From positions 27,680,001 to 27,744,000 of the forward strand of contig NC_058192.1 in assembly GCF_907165205.1 (NCBI RefSeq): a stretch of 64,000 nt of DNA. The letters run 5' to 3'. Numbering within the stretch: the stretch's first letter is position 1; each line of letters opens with the position of its first letter. The stretch comes from Coccinella septempunctata. Lineage: Eukaryota > Arthropoda > Insecta > Coleoptera > Coccinellidae. The notes under the pieces were generated by a model. The model worked only from the letters and a program-made list of their open reading frames with translations. It was not told the origin of the DNA and did no database searches. Shown in pieces: positions 47,501 to 58,594 of this stretch. A program made the translations under genes and the position numbers.

Positions 47501-50500
47501 AATAACAGCTGTTGATTCAAAGCCGTTATAAGGCGCGTATCCGCTGGCGACCCTCAACAGCAACCGTCCATAAAAGTCCCTTAAAATTTTACGACCTTCC
47601 TCGTTCGTCCCAGACTTCATAGACAGCCATCTTTGTCTATCTCATCAAGATAGTGTATTTGTTGTCCTTTATTATATTATATTTCAGTCGATGTTGCCAA
47701 CTTGTGCAATTGAAACGAAACGCTTTAAATACCCATTTTTATTTTTCATTTTCAAGTACTTAAAATAATTTTTTGGGGGAAACGGTTGAAATAGTTATTT
47801 CAAAATGTGACGTTTCAAAGATATTTGATAAAAAATACATCATTTTCGTCGGAATGAGTATTCCCTATTGTAGCCAGGACCAATAAATAGCCTGTCAATC
47901 TCTCTCGCCTACTTATATGCAACGGTACCTACTTCAATCTGATTTTTGTTCTTTCCATCAACTACTATCGGTGAAAGAAGTTGGAGAAGGGAGAGATATC
48001 TTCATTTTTGTCACTGTAATTTCTTCATTTTTCGAACTTCGTTTTCTGTAATTGAAACCCCTCTTTTCTAGGTAGTGAAACTTTTGGGTAAAAATTTAGT
48101 TAGTGGGATAGATCCCTTATAACAAAGACAGGTGAAATAAAGAAAATAAATAAAAGAGAAGAAATGAAGTTAGCAACACGAGGTTTTCTAGCTTATAAAT
48201 AAATAGGTAAATGAAATGCGAACTCTCACAATCAGTTTCATGTGCTTGGTTTACCACGAGATTTTATGTCACCAAAACATCGTTGTTAGGCGATTCGCTG
48301 TTACATTTTTCAGGCGAAGAGATTTTCAAGTTGCTGTAGAGTCTGGGTGTGATTCAGATTCCAAACAGAGGTGGAATTTTAATTTCGAGCCAAGGTCATG
48401 AGCCTCGGATTGGCTCAGTTGGGGTAAAACCCAGAGGCCGAGGAATTGTTGTTTTGGTTATGGACGTCCGTTGCAAGATCGTTACAGAAGGACATTTTTG
48501 CCATTTATGGTGGGTTTATGCAAAGTTACTAAGACCCAGGAAAGAAACGCCATGTGTCAATTAGATTGCTCCCTTTCTAGGAAATAGTTCTAAGTAACGA
48601 TGTATGAACCCTTACGCTTTCTGACGAATCGAGATTACCTTATTATTTATACAATACAAATACATCCCTAGGGATTATGGCTTCTTTCTTTGGAATTATA
48701 ACCAGGGGGTTACCATAACTTGATAGATGCGAGTGTTCCGGAAATGTTTCAAAACGGATACGTCCGAGAATATGTAGTCTGAATACTTCTTTTTCATATT
48801 GAGAATTCTTTTCTATTTATTATATTGAATAAAGTTAGTGGAGCTGTCATCAAACTGACGTTATTAATAGTTATGTTTACGTAGTAACAAGGGCACCGAT
48901 GATACGTCTAAATCCGCTTGATGGTTTTGAAGCTACTGGGCATTTGAATCATTTTTATATTTGAAAAATTGTCGTTTCAGTTTAATTGAAACTCAGCAGG
49001 TACATGTGAAGAACCGATGCCCAGACTTGTGCAAAATTTCGATGATATTGATGTATCACCAGGAATTAAAAAAAAAACAGAGATCCAAAATAATCTTCTT
49101 AACCGAAAGATATTATAATAAAAAAAATGTGTAATCATTTATGAATTCCGTGCTGATATAATTTTTTCAAAAACTTCATCTTTATCAAAACTATGTTCAT
49201 CACCGCTATATTATCTCCTAATATAACTGCTTATATGGATTCGAACCATTTCCATGTATACTCCTAATCAAAGAACATTCCAAGGTTTTCAAATAAAGAA
49301 AAATGGAAGTAAAAATGTGTGATAATTAGACATTTAGTTTTGAGACTTTCGTATTGCATCTCATTCATCGATTATTTTCAAGTTTCAGCTATAGTATGTA
49401 ATGTAACTGTAATAAGATTTTTCGAGTCATTGAATTATTCAATTATTGAAGAAATTTCATGTTGAGAAAATTGTACGTATTGAATGAAGTAATAATAGTG
49501 TAATAGAACAAAAATTATCTGAATATTGTTGTGGATCCATTAATTAATTATTGATGAATGTTATATAATCTGTGATTTATGATGACTTAAAATACTTAAA
49601 ACTGTATGATGAGTTGTATCATTTGCTTTTCTATTTCTATTAATTGGGCACCATATTGGTATGTGATAATTATATCGATTTTTAATGATCAATCGCCTTT
49701 CTTTTTTGACCTATCGAATTAAATTAGATCCTTTTTCCCTCCAGACATAAAACAGCTTGATTACTCACCAGGGGTTGCATTTTGTAACATGGAATGGAAA
49801 ATAAACGTTTTTTGTTCTCGCCCAAAGAGTAAGATAGTTTTTTAGTGATGCTAGTCACAGTTGAAAAGGTTAACATTGTTGTTACATCCATTTTCTGTGC
49901 GAACAGATAGAAAATTGTATATATTTATTTATTGAATATTTTATCCATGGAACGACAGACAGAGAAAGTATATCGAATGTGTGGACTATGGAAGATGTTC
50001 TATGTATGGAAGTTACCCTCACTAGTGTAGCATGCGTTCGTAGCAGTGCAACGGCCATTCCATGTATCTGTAATTCCTGTGTATTTTGTAAGGGTTGTAT
50101 CTTCAGCATAGAGAATGCAAGTAAAAGTAAATCAAAATTTTCGGTATCCAGCCAGAGGAAGGAGGGTCTCCTCTTGTAATACCCTCAAGTTTTATTGTGG
50201 AATTTGAATATTATATTATGGAAGTTGATTCAATAGTTTTTGATAGATGAATTGAGAAGTTGCTAGTAATATATGCATACTCGACATCAAATCAGAGTTA
50301 TTGCTATCTCTACAGGATGTATACTAAAAATGCGAAAAAATGCGGGGGGGTTATTCCTTGCCCGAAACATTAATATTTAGTGAAGAATACGTATGTTGAA
50401 TGCTTCCCTTCTGAGGTAGAGTGAGCCATAATTAACAATTGGACCTTTGAAAACAAGATTTATACTGCCATAAAAACTACCAAGTCTTTCTTGAGTGCGG

Positions 50501-52470
50501 TGCCTTCGTTTGGATTATATTTCGTTATACTAACGAAAGACTATATTAACATATCGAAAATTCCAGAGAAATATTCGGAACCCCATATTTCTTCACGGAA
50601 AAATGTAGACAAAATTTTTTTAATTAATTAATTAATAATTAATCAATGTGAACTGTCTCGTTCGTCAAATACAATAAGCGAATTGTTTTCAAACGTTTAC
50701 TTAATTTATGATAATACAACATCATCTAGTGATACACATATATACACAGTCAAATCTGTTTCCCTGATGAGTATCATGTCTGATCTGTTCTCTTGTGTTG
50801 TTCACTCTAATCATAAGATTATTCATTCACTCCTAAGGGCAATTCCATGAGGCTGAATTATCCTTCTAAAATAATCTTGCAGAGACCTAATAAGCTAAGC
50901 CATATCCTCTTTTTGGAGTTGGGCATTCACATTTCTATAATCACCAATTTCAGTCTTTTCTAGTTCTTTTGAAGTGGAGAGATTTGCTTACTTATTAAAA
51001 AATTTCTAAGAAAGATGTGATAAAATTATCGTATATTTCTAAGCCCGAATATTGAGGATAGTGCAACTGTAGTTGAAATTACAACTACAAGTTGTAGTAA
51101 TGAAATGCAAAATCCCTAATCATCACTATCGCAAAAATCATATATGCAAAAACGCCAACTGGAGTCATCAAAATATAGCATAAGTGAGAAGCAAAGATTA
51201 TAGTTAGGTATATAAGCTTTGAGTGAGAAGTGAGAATAAATTTTTATATGGCTGCATTGGCTGCTAAAGGGGCGCTGGAAAAGCGTTTGCCTAGTAGTTG
51301 GGGAGCCGTCGATGCTAAATCGGGATTTACTCGAGCGTCGTGGATTTTGAAGATTGGATGGTAGAAAAAAAAAATCTATGATACCACCACTTTCAGCGGT
51401 GGGGAAAGCGTCTGCAGGGCTTCAAAGATGTAAAAAAAATCGATAGATGTACATACTGAGCGTGTTAGGTCAGATTAAGATACAGTATATGCCCTTCGTG
51501 TCTCTGATAATGAATTCATGCTTATCTGACAGTTTGCGAGGTAGGACTGGCTGTACGGAAGAGTTGAAAATAGAACATACAGAAATTACGGGCCCCCCCC
51601 GAAGGTGTTGAATGTTAGCATTGTCTAATATACACGGTGAGTCTTCGACTCGCTCGAATATTTTAACAGTAGATTCTTGACGTCAAAAGAAACACTTTTT
51701 TCTTTACCATTTTTTCCGAATTGGCTCGGTTTGAAAGATACAGGCTGTTGAAAAACCATAAAAAATGTTATTTCATTTCTATATCACAAACGGTTTTATC
51801 GAAATGATATCAATATAGGAATATAGTTTTTCATTTATTTGATGAATCTATTTCGAACACAAGATATCACCCACGTCTTCCACTTTTCTCATTATGGCCA
51901 TCACGTACCATAAAAATACATATTTTCTTATATAATATGCGCCGTTTTCGAATAATTTACAAAGTATCTGTGAAATTAGAAAAATGGGTATTTTGGCTGA
52001 ATACAACTCTGTTTAAAGATACGGAGACGTGTGTGCCACAGATTTAGCTTGTTATTCTGAATTTTGTTTTTTCAGGGGTGGCACAGCTCATTATGAAAAC
52101 TTGAAATGTCTATATCTTTTTACCAGGTCCAAATCGGAAAAGATAGTATAGGAAAAAAAGTGTTATATACAAATGGTGTGAGTTGAGCGTAATGAAATCG
52201 GATATTTTCCTTCCAAAATAGATATCATTGAACATTTTTGATATTTTGAATGTACAAGCTAGAGTCACTACGAAGTTTGTTAAAAATGAGGAAAAAAAGA
52301 AATGAAAATGGATCATAACTAAATATAGGTTTTTTGCAAGTAAAATTATTTGAAACTCTCCAAAACAGCGTTTTTTATTCCTAGATGAAAATTTCATTCG
52401 ATAGATATTTGTATTTATAAGTATATTATTTTGAACCATAAAGAGATTATATAAATTGGCATACTATATA
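44513..52470. other. Intergenic region downstream of MARCH; no gene recognised
   Basis: About 8 kb of AT-rich sequence. All open frames are under 115 codons and none shows a domain or credible splice context. Short elements with CAGGGTG-type ends occur (for example 45220, related to 40105), plus many A/T runs. A block at 50026-50062 (GCGTTCGTAGCAGTGCAACG) recurs near 9280-9315. Regulatory DNA or non-coding exons cannot be excluded. Confidence 0.5.
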
Positions 52471-52477
52471 AAAAGTA

Positions 52478-52859
52478 AAGGGGGCACAGGAGGCACGTGC
52501 CCCCCTAAGACTAAAAATTCCTTCCTAGCTTGCACTAAATTTTCATATGATTTTCAAACCTATTTCCGAAAATTTACGTCAGTGTATTCGAATAGTCTAC
52601 CAAAACTTGAATCTGGGAGATATGAACCCGTTTCTGAATACGACTACGTATTTAGTTTTATATTTTCGTGTTATTATTGACCGATAACCGTTTTTTTCAC
52701 TATATATATTGAGAATAGAAAAAGCCTAAAGATGTCTGAGTATTGGCATAAAAAAGTATTTCTTTCAGATTAGAATAGAACATTTTAGGTTGAGCGAGAT
52801 GGGAATGGGGAGGGAGGGGGTTGTGCCCCCCACAAACTCGAATCCTGGATCCGCCCCTG
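52478..52859. mobile_element. hAT-like MITE remnant
   Basis: It ends in GAATCCTGGATCCGCCCCTG (the reverse reads CAGGGGCGGATCC, a common hAT terminus) next to GTGCCCCCCAC. The left end carries GGCACGTGCCCCCC. The left terminus is degraded and no target duplication was found. Confidence 0.4.
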
Positions 52860-52993
52860 TCCCTGAGTTAACGTAGATCGAGAAACACTTTTTAGCTTTG
52901 AAATATGGCTGAAAGACCTTTCTGTCACCCGACTGTGTGTCACATGAAAGGCTAATAAATAATAAACTTTTCTTGAATCTATCCAAAACTTAT

Positions 52994-53278
52994 TGTAACG
53001 TTTTCTTCGCTTGATTAAAACGTCTAACTTATTAAAATTATTTATTTACACTTAATACACATATATCTCACAAACTAACTATTACACTAATATTTATTTC
53101 CACTCTTGTTTATTTCCACTAGTCGCTTGCACTGTTACTGTACTTGTACTTGCCTACCTGCTCCTCCGCTGGGCTTATATAGGCGCCGGAAACATTCAGG
53201 TAGATTCGCGGTTATTCTGGAATCTCTCGACCGCTCTGGTTCTCGAAAGGTCCGACCGCAAGGGCCGGACTGGTTACA
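52994..53278 (-). repeat. 3' LTR of the macrodomain LTR element
   Basis: 285 bp. On the element strand it contains TATATAAG (promoter-like) and AATAAA motifs. It differs from the 5' LTR at two positions (T/C at about 53026, C/T at about 53256). Confidence 0.93.
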
Positions 53279-55888
53279 CTGTCCCCTCCTTAAGCCTGTT
53301 CTGTCCCAGAACAGATTTAGTGAATTCCTCCGAGGACCGTGGCGAAACTTGCACTCATCACCATTCCTACAGTAGCCATTCTGATGGAAGTAGCACTCCA
53401 CAGTTTTTCCAGGCTCCCTGGCCTGCTTTGGGTTGAAACTGCACACCAGGATCCGTATACCAGTCCCCTGAAATACCACCTCCAGCATGCTTCGCACAAC
53501 TCGCCAATTTAGCTGGTCCAATCCACAACCGAGCTTGGGAACAGCTAATTTCCTAACCCCAAAGCGTTGAAGGTCTTCTTTCAAGCTATGCGGTGCCGTC
53601 CATAGATTCTGATAGGTTGGCTTCTGATAGGAATGTTGCTTTGTGACTAAGTAATAAATGAACTGACCTTCAGCCTTCAATTTCAAAACTTTTCCGATTC
53701 TTGGCTGCTGTCGCAATAGTTGTTCCTGACGTCCAAATTTATTTCTGAATACTCTGGCTATTCCTTTGCTCATACGAAGGTCCTCCGCTACACAATGAGC
53801 GAGAGAGTATTCCTCAGACACGGTAAAGAGATCTTGATGTACTTCCTGTGTAACGCCGAACCGTGCAACGCGTGTTTCACCATAACAATCCATAAACTTC
53901 TGGTAATCGCTGCTACCTTGCATCGGGGCTTCCACAAGACGTACTTCTTCTTTGTCCTGCGCGTACGGGGCTAATCGGTTGAAATGGACAACCTTTGGTT
54001 TTCCTCTGGGGAGCTTCCTTATCCGGTAAACTACATCATTTATCCTCTTGATTACTTCATACGGTCCCTCCCACTGCCTCTGCAGCTTTGGTGAAAAACC
54101 TTTCCTCCTTTGTGGATTATGTAGCCACACCAGATCTCCAGCGGTGAATCCACCTTCAATAGCCTTGATGTCGTAGCGCATTTTCATTCGGTCACTTGCT
54201 TGCTGCATTTGATTGCGCACCTTGCCATGAATGTAATCCAGCTTGTTCCTTAATTTACTAACGTAGTCCTCCCCAGCTACGTCTTCTCCAGGCTTACATC
54301 CAAACTCTAAGTCGCAAGGCAGTCTTATTTCTCGACCGAACATTATACTGGATGGAGTTTCCTTGGTAGATTCTTGAACCGAAGATCTATATGCCATGGT
54401 GAATAGATGTAAATATTCATCCCAATCCCGCTGGTGATCAGAAACTACTTTGGCCAGATGTTTTCCCATGGTCCGATTCATTCGTTCGACCATGCCGTCT
54501 GATTGTGGATGAAGAGGTGTAGTCCTTGTTTTATGAATCCCCAATTTGCTGCATACTTCTTGGAATAACTTCGACTCAAAATTTCGGCCTTGATCACAAT
54601 GCAGCTCCAGAGGTATTCCAAATCTGCAGAAGAATTCTCTGACCAATTTATCAGCTACCGTACTTGCCTCTTGATTAGGAATACCGTAGGCTTCCACCCA
54701 TTTCGTGAAATAGTCCATCGCTACCAAAATGTACTTGTTTCCATGGTCTGTTTCGGGAAAGAGGCCAGCGATGTCGATAGCTACTCGTTCCATGGGAGAT
54801 CTGACGTTATATTGCTTCATTGGTGCTTTTCCTCTACCATAAGGTCCGTTAGCAGCAGCGCAAACCTTGCATCTTCTACACCAATCTTTAACGTCCCTCT
54901 TACAATTTGGCCAATAAAATCGCTGCCTGACTTTTTCCAATGTCTTGGTTATCCCGAAATGTCCACCTGAAGTTCCATTATGTAGTCTGGTCAGAATGTC
55001 TGTCACACGGCTCTTTGGCACAATCAACTGAAGTCTCTGCTCAGTTCCATCTTCATTTTCCCAGCAACGTTTCAGAAGACCTCCATCAATCTTCAATGTT
55101 TCCCATTGTGCCCAATACGACTTTACATTCTGGCTCAGTCTGGATACCTCTTCCCAAGTAGGTCGTCTACCGCTCTTCTTCCAACTCAGGATTACTTTCA
55201 AGTCGTTATCTTCCTCTTGTGCTCTTTGAATTCCTTCAGGTAGCCAGTCATCCTCGATTACGGTGGTCCGCCTTAAATCGATCCTTTCTTCCAGGCGCGA
55301 ACGATGGCTGGAATTCTGGGGACACTCAATGGTTTTGGTCGAGCCATTGTCTACCACAGCGACTCCTTTTATATTCCCAGCTGTAGTCCTTTCAAATTCT
55401 GGACGATTTTGCTTGAAATGCCTCCTTTTGTTGCAGTTCCAGCAAACAGCATCCTTTTTCCTAGCAAGCAATATTCTGCGGACTTTTTCTCTGACAATGT
55501 CCTCAATAGATCGGTCTGTTTCTTGGACTTGTCTTACACGAAGGTGTCCTCTATGCGACGCTTGCTTCGCTGCCTCTATTTCCAAAGCCTGGGCTAAGGC
55601 ATCATCTATGGTTCTAGGGCGTGCTAGTCTCAGGGCTTGTTGTATTTCGCTATCCTTTATCCCATCCACGAATGTCTGGATTGATAGCTGTTCCAGGAAG
55701 CTATCTGGAGCAGATGGATAAGCCAGCCTGACTAATCTCGCCACATCAGCTTCAAACTCTTGGAGATTTTCCCCTGTTTTCTGCACTCGATTCTTTATTT
55801 GTGCATGGTATACTTGTTGTAGATGAGCATCACCATATCTCATCTGAAGTTTCGATGTAAGAACTTCGTAACAGGCTTGTGACTCTAC
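53135..55888 (-). CDS. Gag-end/integrase/macrodomain/CCCH polyprotein of the LTR element
   Basis: The open frame spans 943 codons from 55966, but real coding in this frame starts near 55888, where the gag frame shifts in. Numbered from 55966: damaged zinc knuckle C175-C178-H183, with R188 for the last Cys; deletion scar near 212-224. Integrase: zinc ligands H329, H336, C366 and C369, then catalytic D398, D458 and E494 (DD35E). GPY/F module about 606-668. Macrodomain about 700-846, with K776 in YYLVTKQHSYQKPTY and D817 in GCGLDQLNW. CCCH finger C858-C866-C872-H876. Residues after about 896 are LTR read-through. Integrase could be active; protease and reverse transcriptase are missing. The macrodomain most resembles TARG1/OARD1, which removes ADP-ribose from Glu/Asp. 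Confidence 0.9.
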   Translation of the reverse strand, partial: VESQACYEVLTSKLQMRYGDAHLQQVYHAQIKNRVQKTGENLQEFEADVARLVRLAYPSAPDSFLEQLSIQTFVDGIKDSEIQQALRLARPRTIDDALAQALEIEAAKQASHRGHLRVRQVQETDRSIEDIVREKVRRILLARKKDAVCWNCNKRRHFKQNRPEFERTTAGNIKGVAVVDNGSTKTIECPQNSSHRSRLEERIDLRRTTVIEDDWLPEGIQRAQEEDNDLKVILSWKKSGRRPTWEEVSRLSQNVKSYWAQWETLKIDGGLLKRCWENEDGTEQRLQLIVPKSRVTDILTRLHNGTSGGHFGITKTLEKVRQRFYWPNCKRDVKDWCRRCKVCAAANGPYGRGKAPMKQYNVRSPMERVAIDIAGLFPETDHGNKYILVAMDYFTKWVEAYGIPNQEASTVADKLVREFFCRFGIPLELHCDQGRNFESKLFQEVCSKLGIHKTRTTPLHPQSDGMVERMNRTMGKHLAKVVSDHQRDWDEYLHLFTMAYRSSVQESTKETPSSIMFGREIRLPCDLEFGCKPGEDVAGEDYVSKLRNKLDYIHGKVRNQMQQASDRMKMRYDIKAIEGGFTAGDLVWLHNPQRRKGFSPKLQRQWEGPYEVIKRINDVVYRIRKLPRGKPKVVHFNRLAPYAQDKEEVRLVEAPMQGSSDYQKFMDCYGETRVARFGVTQEVHQDLFTVSEEYSLAHCVAEDLRMSKGIARVFRNKFGRQEQLLRQQPRIGKVLKLKAEGQFIYYLVTKQHSYQKPTYQNLWTAPHSLKEDLQRFGVRKLAVPKLGCGLDQLNWRVVRSMLEVVFQGTGIRILVCSFNPKQAREPGKTVECYFHQNGYCRNGDECKFRHGPRRNSLNLFWDRTGLRRGQCNQSGPCGRTFREPERSRDSRITANLPECFRRLYKPSGGAGRQVQVQ
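53279..53291 (-). promoter_or_regulatory. Polypurine tract
   Basis: AAGGAGGGGACAG on the element strand, directly before the 3' LTR: the plus-strand primer site. Confidence 0.7.
53333..53401 (-). other. CCCH zinc finger after the macrodomain
   Basis: CYFHQNGYCRNGDECKFRHG has the exact C-x7-C-x5-C-x3-H spacing of RNA-binding CCCH fingers. It lies 12 residues after the macrodomain and about 20 before the 3' LTR. Confidence 0.9.
53429..53869 (-). other. Macrodomain (TARG1/OARD1-like) at the end of the polyprotein
   Basis: Motifs in order: DLFTV, SLAHCVAEDLRMSKGIA (the ADP-ribose loop), FRNKFG, IYYLVTKQHSYQKPTY, VRKLAVPKLGCGLDQLNW. In human TARG1 the catalytic Lys84 and Asp125 are 41 residues apart; K776 and D817 here are also 41 apart and in the equivalent motifs. 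A predicted deacylase or ADP-ribose hydrolase; activity is inferred from the motifs, not known. Confidence 0.88.
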
Positions 55889-56562
55889 GGGATCGTCTGC
55901 AGAATGTTGAGCGCCTCTCCTCGTAGAGCTATAATTAATGCCGTGGCTTTTTCGTTGTCGTTCCAATCGTTCACCAGGGCAGCAGCTTCAAACTGTTTTT
56001 GATATGTCGACCAGGGTATTTTTCCATCAAAAGTTGGGGGCTTGATCTTCATTCTACTACCTTCGCCGTCATTTTCCGCTTTCGCTGTGCTGTAGGGTGT
56101 TGAAGCCAAAATATCTGTTCTGTTTGACATTCTTTTCAAGGAATCTATCAATTTGGAATGATGTTCAATTATTCCTGCCATTTCTTCCAATTTCCCATTA
56201 ACGTCGTCATAAACTTTGTCAAACTTTTCGTCAACTCTATCAAACTTCTCGTCTACTTTTTCAAATTTTTCATTTATGGTTTCCAGTTTCTTATCCAATT
56301 TATCTGTAAGTTGACTCACCACATCATTACAATTTTCCTTAATCTGGTCCATGTTCTCATTCAATTTTCGAGAATTTTCTTCCATTTGGACCATTATTTG
56401 TTCGTTCAACTTACAAGAGTTGTCGTCCATTTTCTCATTTAATTTTCGAGAATTTTCTTCCAACTTACAAGAATTCTCGTCCATTTTCTCATTTAATTTT
56501 CTCAAAAAGTCCATTATCGCTTGAGTCTCCATCGCGTTCTGTAATCTTGTGGTCACTGGCAT
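55885..56562 (-). CDS. Gag N-terminal part of the LTR element
   Basis: The start at ATG 56562-56560 is preferred because the second copy has the same ATG (63769) in the same context. The frame stops with TAG at 55887-55885 after a one-base loss near 55888; gag continues in the next frame. The first 110 residues are a long coiled coil built of repeats around KLNEKMDENS and EKFDKVDEKFD. After that come PPTFDGKIPWSTYQKQFEAA and NDNEKATALIIALRGEALNI, the capsid-type matching region of Gypsy gag. No catalytic function; it would form the particle. Confidence 0.85.
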   Translation of the reverse strand: MPVTTRLQNAMETQAIMDFLRKLNEKMDENSCKLEENSRKLNEKMDDNSCKLNEQIMVQMEENSRKLNENMDQIKENCNDVVSQLTDKLDKKLETINEKFEKVDEKFDRVDEKFDKVYDDVNGKLEEMAGIIEHHSKLIDSLKRMSNRTDILASTPYSTAKAENDGEGSRMKIKPPTFDGKIPWSTYQKQFEAAALVNDWNDNEKATALIIALRGEALNILQTIP

Positions 56563-56606
56563 GAACAAATAACCGAAATTATTTATTTAATTTGAGCGAT
56601 GTTGAA

Positions 56607-56624
56607 CCGCACACTTGACACCAA
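56607..56624 (-). promoter_or_regulatory. Primer-binding region of the LTR element
   Basis: Directly downstream of the 5' LTR the element strand reads TTGGTGTCAAGTGTGCGG. It begins with TGG, complementary to a tRNA CCA end. The tRNA was not identified. Copy 2 has the same sequence after 63704. Confidence 0.6.
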
Positions 56625-56909
56625 TGTAACGTTTTCTTCGCTTGATTAAAACGTCCAACTTATTAAAATTATTTATTTACACTTAATACACATATATCTC
56701 ACAAACTAACTATTACACTAATATTTATTTCCACTCTTGTTTATTTCCACTAGTCGCTTGCACTGTTACTGTACTTGTACTTGCCTACCTGCTCCTCCGC
56801 TGGGCTTATATAGGCGCCGGAAACATTCAGGTAGATTCGCGGTTATTCTGGAATCTCTCGACCGCTCTGGTTCTCGAAAGGTCCGATCGCAAGGGCCGGA
56901 CTGGTTACA
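56625..56909 (-). repeat. 5' LTR of the macrodomain LTR element
   Basis: 285 bp, same termini as the 3' LTR, followed on the right by the TTAT duplication. Confidence 0.93.
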
Positions 56910-57179
56910 TTATTACATGGTTTTCCACAATCCTCAGCAACCTGATAATTTGAACTTGGGGATAGGTACTGCTGAAATCCCGTATTAGCCGTCCCGTTAC
57001 ACTACCATGCACCCTGGGTCAATTTTATTTCTTGCCTAAATTTGCATTCCTTCAACCTGCAATATCTAGCGATGCGAATATTATTCGTTAAAAAAACTTT
57101 TCTTTTATAATCATTTTTCATCAACAATAAATGCAGCTGAAAAGGTTTTCAATGTTCACTATAAAAAGTTATTTATACT

Positions 57180-57475
57180 ATGAGGCCCAGTTTCATAATC
57201 GAATTTGAAGTCACTTTAAGCTACATTCACAATCAATTCACGGGCCGAAGTGCACTTAGCAGATAGCGTTCTCCGTCACCATTCATAATGAAATCAAGAC
57301 TAGCACGGAATTGGAAATTGACAAAATTTCTTGCAAGTTGCAAACTATCACTTCGGCAAGGAATTTCGTGCCGGCTATGGATGATGCTGATGTTTATGTT
57401 TTAACTGGACGTTAAAAATGACACTAAAGGAAGCTTTAAGCTTAAAGTGACTTTAACGTCTAGTTAAGTTTCGGA
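57180..57475. repeat. Dispersed repeat D1, copy 2
   Basis: Uninterrupted counterpart of 41765-42137. Its edges carry AAGTCACTTTAAGCT and the inverse AGCTTAAAGTGACTT, so it is probably a MITE. The stretch AATGACACTAAAGGAAGCTT also occurs (one change) near 6225. Confidence 0.65.
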
Positions 57476-57839
57476 ATCTATATCAGACTCCTTCATCAGA
57501 CGAAAATCAATTTTCGAAAATCTTCTGAATTCTATTTTTTGTTTGACAATTAATGTCAAATAATTTCACACGTCTTTTTTTCTATTCAGAATATTTTACG
57601 GGTTTCTACTTCGGGAGAACTATCAGTTCAAAATAGACGGTCGGAGAAATTGATGGATAGAGTAAATAGAGGAATGAATAAGTATCCTAATATAAGTTTT
57701 TTTTTCATACGGAAAGCCCTAGGGTCCCAGCATGCAACGATTAAAATGAACCACCACTATTCTGTAGACGATGGAGAGCATGTTCCCCATATTTTTTCGA
57801 ATGTGTAAAACATCTGGCCAATAAAATTGATGAGAAATT

Positions 57840-58430
57840 TACTCAAAAAAATGTATACTTCTTTCTGACATTCTACGATCGAGAGTATGTTCCTCTTTTT
57901 TGTTTTGAAAATTTAAAATGGGCAAGAAAATTTATTTCCCCATGCAGCCATTTCACAAATTTTCTTGGATGGCCATTTTAAATTTTGGAAAAATAAAGAG
58001 GAACATGCGCTCCATCGTAAAGTGAATATCGGTTCATTTTCATCGTTGGACAAGGTTTTTCTGAGCATATTATGATACATGCCTTTTATTCACCAATTTT
58101 CTTGGCCGGCCATTCTGAACTTGAAAAATGAGGAATATGAGCTTCATCCTAGACTGAATAGTTCAATTTGTTCCTCGGAGCTGTAGTATGAACAAAAAAA
58201 TTATGTTAGGATATTTAAGTTATCCCTCTTTGTACTTTAACCACTAATTTCCTACAGAAGGAAACCTTGAAACATTCTGAATAGAAAAAAAATCAGAATA
58301 TCGGTTCATTTTGATCGGTTCTAGGGCTGTCAGAATGAAAATTTTTTTTTATGAGTACCAATTTTCTTGGACGGTCATTCTGAACTTGAAAAACAGGAGT
58401 AATATGAGCTTCATCGTAATATAAAAATCA
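57840..58430. repeat. Degenerate tandem repeat, about three units
   Basis: A block (CCAATTTTCTTGG, CGGCCATTCTGAACTTGAAA, GAGCTTCATCGTA) recurs near 57955, 58100 and 58364, with ATCGGTTCATTTTCATCG blocks in between. No coding function seen. Confidence 0.6.
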
Positions 58431-58594
58431 ATAATGAAATCAGGGATTATAAAACATGATCTATAATCCTTGGTATGAAATCGGTCAGCAAAAATACAAT
58501 TAATTGACTTTAGGAAATAATATTAATTCGAGGAGGATCATAAGTTGTATGTATTGAAACAAAGGACAATATTAATCATGAATCAATTTGGAAT

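Larger units (their letters stand above)
52994..56909 (-). mobile_element. Complete Gypsy-like LTR retrotransposon with macrodomain, non-autonomous
   Basis: Two 285-bp LTRs (TGTAAC...GTTACA) bound a 3.3-kb interior. TTAT at 52990-52993 and 56910-56913 is the 4-bp target duplication. The LTRs differ at two positions, so insertion is recent. In transcription order: 5' LTR 56909-56625, primer-binding region starting TGGTGTCAAGTG, gag from 56562, a one-base frameshift near 55888, then one frame with the gag end, integrase, macrodomain and CCCH finger to beyond the polypurine tract (53291-53279) into the 3' LTR. Protease, reverse transcriptase and RNase H are absent, so movement needs another copy. 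At 3.9 kb it is well below the 5-7 kb usual for Gypsy elements. Confidence 0.93.

Noticed and set aside
53135..53278. C-terminal 48 codons of the polyprotein as a real domain
   Set aside because: They lie inside the 3' LTR and look like read-through; no domain, and the same sequence is non-coding in the 5' LTR.
54590..55721. Plus-strand open frames of 126, 73 and 152 codons
   Set aside because: Shadows of the integrase and gag frame on the minus strand.
55889..55966. The first 26 codons of the 943-codon frame as the true start of the polyprotein
   Set aside because: They overlap the gag frame that runs from 56562 and have no family similarity; gag coding crosses into this frame by a one-base shift near 55888.
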